Made by a program: the position numbers and the translations under genes. A stretch of 64,000 nt of DNA from Pseudomonas sp. H9 (GTDB lineage: Bacteria; Pseudomonadota; Gammaproteobacteria; Pseudomonadales; Pseudomonadaceae): contig NZ_SMOK01000003.1 of the NCBI RefSeq assembly GCF_004353925.1, forward strand, positions 124,001 through 188,000. The letters run 5' to 3'. Positions 17,224 through 24,845 of the stretch are shown in pieces. The notes beneath the pieces were generated by a model, which worked only from the letters and a program-made list of their open reading frames with translations, searched no databases and had not been told where the DNA came from. Within the stretch, counting starts at the first letter, position 1. The number at the start of each line of letters is the position of its first letter.

Positions 17224-17642
17224 GTGGGAGCGAGGCTTGCCCCGCGATTGCCTGAATCGCTTGACCAACAGCAGTGTGTCGGCGCAACTGGCCATCGCGG
17301 GGCAAGCCCGCTCCCACAAGCGGCCGGCGGTGGGAGCGAGGCTTGCCCCGCGAGTGTGTGAATCGCTTGGCCAACAACGGTGTGTCGGGGCAACTGGTTA
17401 TCGCGGGGCAAGCCCGCTCCCACAAGCGGCCGGCGGTGGGAGCGAGGCTTGCCCCGCGATTGTGTGAATCGCATGGCCAACAACGGTGTGTCGGGGCAAC
17501 TGGTTATCGCGGTGCAAGCCCGCTCCCACAAGCGGGGCGGCGGTGGGAGCGAGGCTTGCCCCGCGAGTGTGTGAATCGCTTGGCCAACAACGGTGTGTCG
17601 GGGCAACTGGTTATCGCGGGGCAAGCCCGCTCCTACAAACGG
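17224..17642. repeat. array of four BIMEs (eight REP elements)
   Basis: Four near-identical units begin at 17224, 17330, 17436 and 17543, so the period is 106-107 bases. Each unit has a REP in one orientation (GTGGGAGCGAGGCTTGCCCC...), about 55 bases of conserved spacer containing GAATCGC and GTGTGTCG, then a REP in the opposite orientation. The third unit has a G-to-T change in the second REP (GCGGTGCAAG). The array lies between two convergent genes. It looks like recent tandem amplification of one BIME. Confidence 0.93.
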
Positions 17643-17645
17643 GGA

Positions 17646-18491
17646 TCAGGCAAGTGAAGTGCTCAAGCCATACAACTGAGGCCGGCGGTCGCGGTGCAGG
17701 TCATTACGCTCGCTGATGCGCTTGTTACGCGCCTGCTCAAGGTTGAGCGATGCCAATAGAATCTGCTCGCTACCCTGCTCTGCCGGCCCGGCCATGGGGT
17801 AGCCGTCGGCGTTGACGATCACCGAGCCTTGCACCCAGTTCACCCCGCGTTCGTGGCCGTAGCGGTCACAAGCGGCGATGAACATCCGGTTCACCGAGGC
17901 GTTGGCCTGCACGCGCAAGACTTCCGCCGGGCGTTCGGTCGGTGGCCGTGGGCCGTCGGGCCAGTTGACCGGGGCGCAAAGTAAGTCGGCACCGGCCAGC
18001 GCCGGAAGGCGCACCCACTCAGGGAACTCCAGGTCGTAGCAAATCAGCATGCCGATACGCCCGAACGCTGTTTCGATCACCGGTGGCGCGGCGTCACCGG
18101 CGCTGAAGATGTCTTTTTCCGCATCCCACAGATGCACCTTGCGGTATACCGCGCGCAGCCCCTGTGCATCGAACATTGCCGCGCTGTTGCCCAGGGCATC
18201 GCCAGGCAGGCGCTCGCAGAATCCACCGACCACAACAAGGTTCAGCTCCCGGGCCAAGGCCTGCCATAAGCTCAACGTCGGGCCTTCAGGGGTTTCGGCC
18301 AGGGTCAGGGCCTCGTCACGGTCGCTGAACAGGTAGCCGCTCTGCACCAGCTCGGGCAAGACCACAACCTGAGCACCCTGCAACGCCGCCGAGCGAATCG
18401 CCCGCTCGGTCAGCGCACGGTTGTAGGCAAGGTCGCCGATGCGTGGCGCCAACTGGCAGCAGGCGACCACTGTATTCATTGCAATGTTCAA
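17646..18491 (-). CDS. nitrilase-family carbon-nitrogen hydrolase (amidase)
   Basis: 281 residues. The nitrilase Glu-Lys-Cys triad is present: Glu in VVLPELVQSGY, Lys in YRKVHLWDAE and Cys in MLICYDLEFPE. It should hydrolyse an amide or N-carbamoyl compound in the cytoplasm. I choose the TTG at 18491: GGAGG lies 7 bases before it and it overlaps the permease stop (TTGA). The ATG at 18479 is 19 bases from that site. It forms an operon with the NCS1 permease, which presumably imports its substrate, and the LysR gene divergent from the permease is the likely regulator. The exact substrate is unknown. Confidence 0.88.
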   Translation of the reverse strand: MNIAMNTVVACCQLAPRIGDLAYNRALTERAIRSAALQGAQVVVLPELVQSGYLFSDRDEALTLAETPEGPTLSLWQALARELNLVVVGGFCERLPGDALGNSAAMFDAQGLRAVYRKVHLWDAEKDIFSAGDAAPPVIETAFGRIGMLICYDLEFPEWVRLPALAGADLLCAPVNWPDGPRPPTERPAEVLRVQANASVNRMFIAACDRYGHERGVNWVQGSVIVNADGYPMAGPAEQGSEQILLASLNLEQARNKRISERNDLHRDRRPQLYGLSTSLA

Positions 18492-19987
18492 CGCCCAGCC
18501 TCCGAGGGTTGTTCAGTCATGGCGAGCATGTCGCGCTCGCTCAAGGTGTCGATGACTCGCCGCTCGGCTGCCAGGTCGATGGAACGGCTGAGCAGGTAAT
18601 AGCTCAGCCCCGACACCACCAGGCCCACCAGCCAGGCGATGTCCACGCCTTCGAGCAGTCGCGCCAGCGGGCCGACAAAAACCTCTTGGTTGGCAGCGGC
18701 ATCGAAGATGTAGAAAAACGGCACCATGGCAGCAAATCCCAGCAGGTAGGCAACAATGCCACGCAGTTGCCAGGCACCGTAGATGCCCTTCGGGGTGAAG
18801 AAGTGCGGGATCGCGTAACGGCCTTTGCGCACGAAGAAGTAGTCGACCAGATTGACCGCAGTCCACGGTACGAGGAAGTACAGGAGCAGCACCAGGAAAG
18901 TGTTCAACAGGGCAATGCCATCGCCTTTGAGCGACAGTACACAGGTCAACAGGACTGTGCTGATCACCCCAATCGACAGCACGCGGGCGCGCGGGGTCGG
19001 GGTGATTTTCTTGATCGAGTCGACACCGGTCAGCAAGGTCAGCATGGCGCTGTAGGTGTTAAGCGCGATGATCGGCAGAAAACCCAGCACCGACACCACC
19101 ACCAACAAGTTGCCCAGCCCTGGCAGCAGCGACGAGCCAACCTGATTCAGCGCCACCAGGGCATCGGCTGCACGCAGCTCCTGCGCCAGCCAGGCACCGA
19201 GGCCGATCATCCAGCTGCCCGACAACGACGCACCGATGAACACGGCAGCGATCAACTTCCAGCGGCTAGTGTTTTTCGGCAGGTAGCGGGAATAGTCAGA
19301 CACATAAGGCGCATAGGAAATGTTGTAGCTGGCGCCAATGGCAAACAATGTGGCGAAAGCAATCCAGCTGAACCCCAGGTCGCTCGCCGGCGCAGCGCCG
19401 TCACGGCCAGCACCGAACATCAAGGCGACCGTCACCAGCGTATACAACGGCAAGGTCGCCAGCAGCGCCCACTTGAAGGCTTTGTGCATCAGGTCGTGGC
19501 CGTAGATCGCCAGCAACGCACCGATCATCACCACCGTCACCGCAACAAGGGTCGGGTCGATGCCAAACACATGCTCCAGACCGTTCATGATCAATGAGGT
19601 GTTCACCACGTTGAAGCCGACAAACACAAACATCGTCGCCATCAACGCCAGGATCACCCCGCGATAGCCGAACTGGGCACGGGACTGGATCATCTGCGGC
19701 AAGCCCATTTCCGGCCCTTGCGAACCGTGGAAGGCCATGAACAAGGTGCCGAACATAATGCCCAGCGCGCCGGCCAGCAGGGTCCACAACGCAGACAAGC
19801 CCAGGCTGGGGCCGACAAAGCCGATGGAGATGGTGAAGAAATGAAAGTTGCCAAGAAACCAGAACGGCCCCTGGCTGCTGAGTTTGGCGTGGCGTTCGTT
19901 TTCCGGGATGTAATCGATCGAGTGGCCTTCGATGGCCAATCCGCTGCCCGCCTCCACGGCGTGGGCAGAAAGGGGGGACACTGACAT
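18488..19987 (-). CDS. NCS1-family permease (cytosine/purine/hydantoin type)
   Basis: 499 residues from the ATG at 19987, which has AGGA upstream; in-frame starts before it are not supported. About twelve hydrophobic segments follow a short polar N terminus that carries the family's PENERHAKLSSQGPFWFLGNF region. The SRAQFGYRG segment after the third helix is also typical of NCS1 transporters, which carry nucleobases, hydantoins or allantoin with protons or sodium. Coupled by a 4-base overlap to a nitrilase-type amidase gene, it probably imports the amidase's cyclic or amide substrate. The LysR gene at 20188 is divergent, with a 16-bp palindrome between. Confidence 0.9.
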   Translation of the reverse strand: MSVSPLSAHAVEAGSGLAIEGHSIDYIPENERHAKLSSQGPFWFLGNFHFFTISIGFVGPSLGLSALWTLLAGALGIMFGTLFMAFHGSQGPEMGLPQMIQSRAQFGYRGVILALMATMFVFVGFNVVNTSLIMNGLEHVFGIDPTLVAVTVVMIGALLAIYGHDLMHKAFKWALLATLPLYTLVTVALMFGAGRDGAAPASDLGFSWIAFATLFAIGASYNISYAPYVSDYSRYLPKNTSRWKLIAAVFIGASLSGSWMIGLGAWLAQELRAADALVALNQVGSSLLPGLGNLLVVVSVLGFLPIIALNTYSAMLTLLTGVDSIKKITPTPRARVLSIGVISTVLLTCVLSLKGDGIALLNTFLVLLLYFLVPWTAVNLVDYFFVRKGRYAIPHFFTPKGIYGAWQLRGIVAYLLGFAAMVPFFYIFDAAANQEVFVGPLARLLEGVDIAWLVGLVVSGLSYYLLSRSIDLAAERRVIDTLSERDMLAMTEQPSEAGR

Positions 19988-20147
19988 ACGATAATTCCTA
20001 TGCAGCTGAGTTTTTGTTGTTGTGGGTACAGCGCTCGGTTCGGCATCCTGACCGAGAAATTCTCCATAAAACCTGACAAAGAGGCTGGTTTCCCGGCAAT
20101 GTAGGGCGTTGGTCAGGGTTGTAAAATATCGCAGGCACACTGTTTAT

Positions 20148-20163
20148 ATAGATCCTTATCTAT
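20148..20163. promoter_or_regulatory. palindromic candidate operator of the LysR regulator
   Basis: ATAGAT-CCTT-ATCTAT is a perfect inverted repeat in the 200-base region between the divergent permease and LysR genes, 25 bases before the LysR start. LysR regulators commonly bind such dyads beside their own promoter and act on the divergent gene. No experimental support is available from sequence. Confidence 0.5.
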
Positions 20164-20187
20164 GTAAGCCGAGCTCAAGGGGCATAC

Positions 20188-21090
20188 ATGCAGGGCACTG
20201 TTTCGGAACTGGATCTGCGTTTGATCCGGGTGTTTCTGGCCGTGGTTGAAGCGGGAGGGATTTCCGCAGCACAAACCGCGCTCAACACCACGCAACCGAC
20301 CATCAGCGCACAACTGGCAACGCTGGAAGCACGGGTGGGGTTTCGCCTCTGCGAACGCGGGCGTGGCGGTTTTTCGGTAACGCCCAAAGGCAGCCAGTTT
20401 ATCGAAGCCGCCAGGCGATTGCTGGCAGCAACCGAAGGCTTTCGGGTTGAAGTGCAGCACATCAATCGCAAGGTCTCGGGCACCCTCAATATCGGCTTGC
20501 TCGGCCAGATCGACCCGGTGGCGAACAAGAAAATCGGCCAGGCCATCGCCCGTTTACGCGCCAGGCATGAGGGCTTGTACTTCCACTTCACCGAGCTGTC
20601 GTCGTCGCTGTTGGAAGAGAAGATCATCAACAACCATATCGATCTGGCCATCGGTTATTTCTGGCACCGCTTGCCCAGCATCGATTACTTCCCATTGTTC
20701 GAGGAAACCCAGATCGCCTATTGCGCCCCGTCACACCCGCTGTTCGGGCAGGTCGGCGCGTTGACCCGGGAAGACGTCAGCCACTATGACTGGGTGTGGC
20801 CGAGCCACCCATTACCGGAGATGCCAACCCCCACCTCACTGGAACGCTTGAGCGTACTGACCGACAGCATGGACGGTGCGGCGCTGCTGATTCTCTCGGG
20901 CCAACACCTGGGCTTTCTGCCTAAGCACTACGCCGCCCGGCATGAACAGCTCGGGCAACTGCACCCGCTCAATCCTGAGCTGTTGCGCTACGAAGTCAGT
21001 TTTCATGCGGCGGTACGCCATTCGGCGCGGCGGCGCGAGTTGGTGAGTGCCTTTCTGAACGAACTGATCGAGATATTCGAGCCGGCGTGA
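20188..21090 (+). CDS. LysR-family transcriptional regulator
   Basis: 300 residues; AAGGGG stands before the ATG. The N-terminal winged helix-turn-helix (about 8-67) reads LIRVFLAVVEAGGISAAQTALNTTQPTISAQLATLEARVG, the LysR recognition-helix pattern. The C-terminal part is the effector-binding domain. It is divergent from the NCS1 permease/amidase operon, the classic position for its regulator. The next gene but one element (21317) is a clear paralogue: they share the SGQ(H/Y)(L/I)GFLP(K/L)HYA segment near residue 230. The effector is probably related to the permease substrate. Confidence 0.9.
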   Translation: MQGTVSELDLRLIRVFLAVVEAGGISAAQTALNTTQPTISAQLATLEARVGFRLCERGRGGFSVTPKGSQFIEAARRLLAATEGFRVEVQHINRKVSGTLNIGLLGQIDPVANKKIGQAIARLRARHEGLYFHFTELSSSLLEEKIINNHIDLAIGYFWHRLPSIDYFPLFEETQIAYCAPSHPLFGQVGALTREDVSHYDWVWPSHPLPEMPTPTSLERLSVLTDSMDGAALLILSGQHLGFLPKHYAARHEQLGQLHPLNPELLRYEVSFHAAVRHSARRRELVSAFLNELIEIFEPA

Positions 21091-21148
21091 AGAGGCTGGA
21101 GCCCGGGCAGCGGGTCATGGTAAATAACAACGCGGCCATGCTGGCGGC

Positions 21149-21295
21149 CTAGGCTCTGTACGAAAAGTTTTGAGACGAAGGTCAGGCAAGGCGAAAACAG
21201 CCGAGGAAGCGGAGTTTACGGGTTGTAAATGAGCATTCCGAGGCTGTTTTCAACGCAGCATCACCGAGTATCAAGGCTTTTCGTACAGAGCCTAG
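21149..21295. mobile_element. 147-bp MITE with 19-bp terminal inverted repeats
   Basis: CTAGGCTCTGTACGAAAAG at 21149-21167 is repeated exactly inverted at 21277-21295. The outer CTAG may be or include the target site. The interior is also partly self-complementary (CGAAAACAGCC near the left, GGCTGTTTTC near the right) and carries no reading frame. The ends recall IS5-family elements, which could mobilise it from another place. It sits between two LysR genes and ends 21 bases before the start codon of the second. Confidence 0.85.
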
Positions 21296-21316
21296 CAGCA
21301 ATCAGGAGCAACATTG

Positions 21317-22219
21317 ATGCGCATACAGGATGCCGATCTGAAGTCATTGCGGATCTTCGAAACGGTTGTGCAGTGTGGCGGCTTTTCCGCGGCCCAGTCG
21401 GCGCTCAATACCAGCGTTTCGGTGATCAGTGAGCAGATGAGCCTGCTGGAAACCCGCCTCGGCGTCAGGTTGTGCGACCGTGGCCGTTCGGGCTTTCGCC
21501 TGACTGACGAAGGCGCAGTGCTGTACGAAGCCGCGCAGCGCATGCTGGCAGCGGTCGAGACTTTCTCGATGGAAGCCGCCACCCTGCGTCAGCAGTTGAG
21601 TGGCATCTTGCGCATCGGGGTGATCGACGCCACCCTCACCGACCCCGGCAGCCCGCTGACCCTGGCCATTCGCCGCTTTGGCGAGCTGGCGCCACAGGTT
21701 CATCTGCAAATCCATATCGATACTCCTAGCGCCCTCGAACAACGGGTGATGGATGGCCGCTTGCACCTGGCTGTCGGGCCGTTTCCTTCGCGCCTGCCAG
21801 GGCTGGATTACACACCGTTGTACAAAGAAACCCACGGCCTGTTCTGCTCGCGCAGCAATCCACTGTTCGAACAGGATGACGCTAGCATCACCCCGCAGTT
21901 GCTGAGCCAGGCCAGGGTCGCGGCGCGCACCTTCCTCGGCCGCTTCGACCTCGACCAATTGCAGGCAGAACGAGCGGCGGGCAGTGTCGATAACGTCGAG
22001 GCGCGGGCGATGATGATTGTCTCCGGTCAGTACATCGGCTTTTTGCCGCTGCACTACGCACAGCCTTGGGTCGACAAGGGCGAACTGCGCAGGCTGTGCC
22101 CCGAGCAATATGCCCCGCAACTGAGCTTCGACATCATCCGCCATCGCGGTGTCAGCCCACCGCGCACGGTCGTGGCTTTCCATCAGCAAGTGCTCGACTG
22201 CACCGCCGCGCAGGGTTGA
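21317..22219 (+). CDS. LysR-family transcriptional regulator
   Basis: 300 residues from the ATG at 21317 (AGGAG 8 bases upstream); a TTG one codon earlier is an alternative. The HTH region reads SLRIFETVVQCGGFSAAQSALNTSVSVISEQMSLLETRLG, close to that of the upstream LysR paralogue. It lies directly before the RidA/M20/BCCT genes on the same strand and is the natural candidate to control them. A MITE ends 21 bases before its start, so its own promoter must lie inside or beyond the element. The perfect dyad CTTCGG-GATTTG-CCGAAG at 22242-22259, between it and the next gene, is a candidate binding site. Confidence 0.9.
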   Translation: MRIQDADLKSLRIFETVVQCGGFSAAQSALNTSVSVISEQMSLLETRLGVRLCDRGRSGFRLTDEGAVLYEAAQRMLAAVETFSMEAATLRQQLSGILRIGVIDATLTDPGSPLTLAIRRFGELAPQVHLQIHIDTPSALEQRVMDGRLHLAVGPFPSRLPGLDYTPLYKETHGLFCSRSNPLFEQDDASITPQLLSQARVAARTFLGRFDLDQLQAERAAGSVDNVEARAMMIVSGQYIGFLPLHYAQPWVDKGELRRLCPEQYAPQLSFDIIRHRGVSPPRTVVAFHQQVLDCTAAQG

Positions 22220-22241
22220 GCGAACCGGGAGGCTGAACTTG

Positions 22242-22259
22242 CTTCGGGATTTGCCGAAG
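22242..22259. promoter_or_regulatory. candidate operator before the RidA/M20/BCCT genes
   Basis: CTTCGG-GATTTG-CCGAAG is a perfect 6+6 inverted repeat. A second CCGAAG occurs about 30 bases on (22286-22291). Both lie in the 177-base gap between the LysR gene and the triple-RidA gene, where the activated promoter would be expected. Confidence 0.4.
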
Positions 22260-22396
22260 TCAACTTCACGAACCGGCTATTCTTCCGAAGTATCGGCTTC
22301 ACTAGAGTCTAGGGCGAGACAATCAAGCCAACCTGATGCTTGCCCTGCCGCCCCGCCCTGCTCTGTGGGCCCCGGCCGGGCAACGGGAGCAATGCC

Positions 22397-23611
22397 ATGT
22401 CCGACCTCACCACCGTGATGCCGCTCTCCCCGTTAGTGCCCCTGCAACCCTTCCGCTACCGACGTCTTGGCGAACAGGTGTTCGTCGGTGGTGTTCTGCC
22501 GCTCGATGCCACCGGCACCTTGATCGGTGCAGGCGATATCGAAGCCCAGACCCATGCGGTGTTTGCCAACCTGAAAGCAGCCCTGGAGGCAGCCGGCCTG
22601 CAACTGGCCGACTTGGTTCGCCTCAATACCTATTACGTCTTCGAGGGTGAAGAAGCCGAAGCCACGGTGTACTGGGAAAAAATGACCCGGGTTCGCCTGC
22701 AGTACTTCCCCGACCCTGGCCCCGCTGCCACGGCGGTGCGCGTACAGGGTATGGGCTGCCGTGGCGCCATGATCCAACTGGAAGCCGAAGCACTGGCTGT
22801 GCCCTGCGCGCAGCGGCAACGGATCATGCCGGTCAAGAGCTGGGACTGGAGCATTCCGGTGCCGTTGTCACAAGGCTGGCGATCCGGCAGCCAGATCTGG
22901 GTCGGTGGCCAGGTGTCCGCCGATCGGGCAGGCAAGGCGATCAGCCTGGGTGATCTGGCCGGGCAAACCGCCAACGTGCTGGAGCACATCCGCCATGTCT
23001 TGCTTGACGGTGGCGCCACCTTCAGCGACCTGACCCAGTTGAAAATCTGCTACCTGCACGAAGGCGACAGCAATGCCGCCGAAGCGCGCCTGCAAGACAT
23101 TCTCGACGTGGTGCGAGCGACCTGCGGCGAACCGCTGCCACCGGTCACCGCCTTTGGCGTCAACCTGCTCTATGAGGGATTGCTGCTGGAGATCGACGCC
23201 ACCGCCCAGGTCGGCGTTGCCCAACAAACGGTGCTGGCCAAAGCGGGCAATCACAACTGGACGGCCGGTGTGCAAGTCCAACGTGACGATTCAAACATCC
23301 AGGTGGCCGGGCAAAGCGTAACCTCGACAACGCTTGAACACGCCTGCAGCGAAGTGCTGCGGCGCATTGCCGAGCAGTTGCGCAGCATTGGCGCCGGCCC
23401 CGAAGCCCTCGCCCACCTGCATGTACTGATTGCTGGAAACGAGGCCAATGGCGAGCCGGAACGTGCCACCTCGTTGTTTAGCCAGGCACTGCAGGTGTTG
23501 TGTGGCGACGCCTTGCCGCCGTTCACCGTGGTCAGGGTGAGCGGTTTGCCGGGGAACGCATCGCTGCAAGTGGATGCGGTTGCCGTTGACCTTGATTCGA
23601 GGTCGGTATGA
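22397..23611 (+). CDS. fusion of three RidA (YjgF/YER057c/UK114) domains
   Basis: 404 residues from the ATG at 22397 (GGGAG 7 bases upstream). Three RidA-like domains can be read in a row: about 10-140 (VFVGGVLPLD ... EAEAL), 145-280 (IWVGGQVSAD ... LEIDATA) and 285-400 (IQVAGQSVTS ... LQVDAVAV). RidA proteins usually have one domain of about 130 residues and form trimers, so this single chain could fold as a whole trimer with three unlike sites. RidA-fold proteins hydrolyse reactive enamines/imines or isomerise small nitrogen compounds. Its stop overlaps the M20 gene start (ATGA). Probably a catabolic enzyme for the substrate of the BCCT transporter. Confidence 0.8.
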   Translation: MSDLTTVMPLSPLVPLQPFRYRRLGEQVFVGGVLPLDATGTLIGAGDIEAQTHAVFANLKAALEAAGLQLADLVRLNTYYVFEGEEAEATVYWEKMTRVRLQYFPDPGPAATAVRVQGMGCRGAMIQLEAEALAVPCAQRQRIMPVKSWDWSIPVPLSQGWRSGSQIWVGGQVSADRAGKAISLGDLAGQTANVLEHIRHVLLDGGATFSDLTQLKICYLHEGDSNAAEARLQDILDVVRATCGEPLPPVTAFGVNLLYEGLLLEIDATAQVGVAQQTVLAKAGNHNWTAGVQVQRDDSNIQVAGQSVTSTTLEHACSEVLRRIAEQLRSIGAGPEALAHLHVLIAGNEANGEPERATSLFSQALQVLCGDALPPFTVVRVSGLPGNASLQVDAVAVDLDSRSV

Positions 23612-24735
23612 ACCCATTCGATGAAGCACTCGAGCTGACCCGCCAACTGTTGCGGTTCGACACCACCAACCCACCGGGTAATGAACAACCGTGTGCCGAG
23701 TTTCTGGCCGGGCTGCTGGCCGATGCGGGCTTCACCACCACCTTGCATGAGCTGGCGCCCGGCCGCGCCAGCCTGGTGGCCTATCTGGGCAACGGCCAGG
23801 GGCGGCCACTGTGTTTCACCGGGCACTTGGACACCGTGCCACTTGGCAAGACGACGTGGTCAGTCGACCCGTTCGCCGGCGAAATTCACGACGGTCGCCT
23901 GTTTGGCCGCGGCAGCAGCGACATGAAAGCCGGGGTCGCCACGTTCATCACCGCGGCACTGCAGGAACGCCAGCTGATCGCCGACAGCCCCGGCGTTGTG
24001 CTGGTGCTGACCGCCAGCGAAGAAACCGGCTGCCAGGGTGCCGCAGCGCTGCTACGAGACGGCGTCAACCAGTACCACGCCGGTGCAATCATTGTCGGTG
24101 AGATGACCGCCAACTACCCGCTGATCGGCCACAAGGGCGCCCTGTGGCTCAAGCTTGAAGCACGCGGCAAAAGCGCCCACGGCTCGATGCCCGAGCGCGG
24201 CGACAATGCGCTGTACAAAGCCGCACGTGCACTGACCATGATTGAGCACTACCAGGTACCCGCGCCACGCCACCCGGTGTTGGGCGGCACCAGCATCAGT
24301 GCAGGCACCTTGCACGCCGGTAGCAGCATCAATGTCGTGCCGGACCTGGCCGAGCTGTGCGTGGATATCCGCAGCCTGCCCGGCATGTCGCACGACGACA
24401 CTCGCGAAACCTTGCTCGCCGCGTTGCAGCCTGACATCTGCGCGGCACAGGCGGTGCTCGACCTGCCTGCGGTGTTCACCGACAGCGCCGACCCGTGGAT
24501 AGCAACGGTGTATCGCATCACCCAAGAGGAAACCGGAGTCCGCCCCGAACCCAGAGGCGCCAGCTACTTCACCGACGCCTGCGCGCTACAGCACGCCCAC
24601 CCTGGTGTGCCCATCGTGATTCTTGGGCCCGGTACACCGGAGATGGCGCACCAGACCGACGAGTACTGTGAAATCGCCCGTATCGACGAAGCCGTGCGCG
24701 TGTATCGGCGATTGATCAGCGATTGGTGCTCGTGA
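23608..24735 (+). CDS. M20-family metallopeptidase/deacylase (ArgE/DapE type)
   Basis: 375 residues. The di-zinc M20 ligands are visible: His and Asp in CFTGHLDTVPLG, Asp in GRGSSDMKAG, the Glu-Glu of TASEETGCQG (general base and ligand) and a late His in PGTPEMAHQTDEYCE. A dimerisation domain lies between about 180 and 290. Such enzymes remove acyl or aminoacyl groups from amino compounds. Translationally coupled to the triple-RidA gene and followed after 110 bases by a BCCT transporter, so it probably deacylates or hydrolyses an imported amide-type compound. The substrate cannot be deduced. Confidence 0.9.
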   Translation: MNPFDEALELTRQLLRFDTTNPPGNEQPCAEFLAGLLADAGFTTTLHELAPGRASLVAYLGNGQGRPLCFTGHLDTVPLGKTTWSVDPFAGEIHDGRLFGRGSSDMKAGVATFITAALQERQLIADSPGVVLVLTASEETGCQGAAALLRDGVNQYHAGAIIVGEMTANYPLIGHKGALWLKLEARGKSAHGSMPERGDNALYKAARALTMIEHYQVPAPRHPVLGGTSISAGTLHAGSSINVVPDLAELCVDIRSLPGMSHDDTRETLLAALQPDICAAQAVLDLPAVFTDSADPWIATVYRITQEETGVRPEPRGASYFTDACALQHAHPGVPIVILGPGTPEMAHQTDEYCEIARIDEAVRVYRRLISDWCS

Positions 24736-24845
24736 GCCACCTGATACCCCTTCACGCACTTCTATAGCGGTTCCAGCGGGCGCTCCTGCCCCCGGAACCG
24801 GGCAAAACAACAAAACCAATACAGCCAGTAATAGAAAGGTATCCC

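Noticed and set aside
17224-17642. Regularly spaced repeats resembling a CRISPR array
   Set aside because: The repeating parts are REP palindromes in alternating orientation, the spacers are nearly identical, and no cas genes are present.
21149-21295. Full insertion sequence
   Set aside because: Only 147 bases with no transposase frame, so it is called a MITE.
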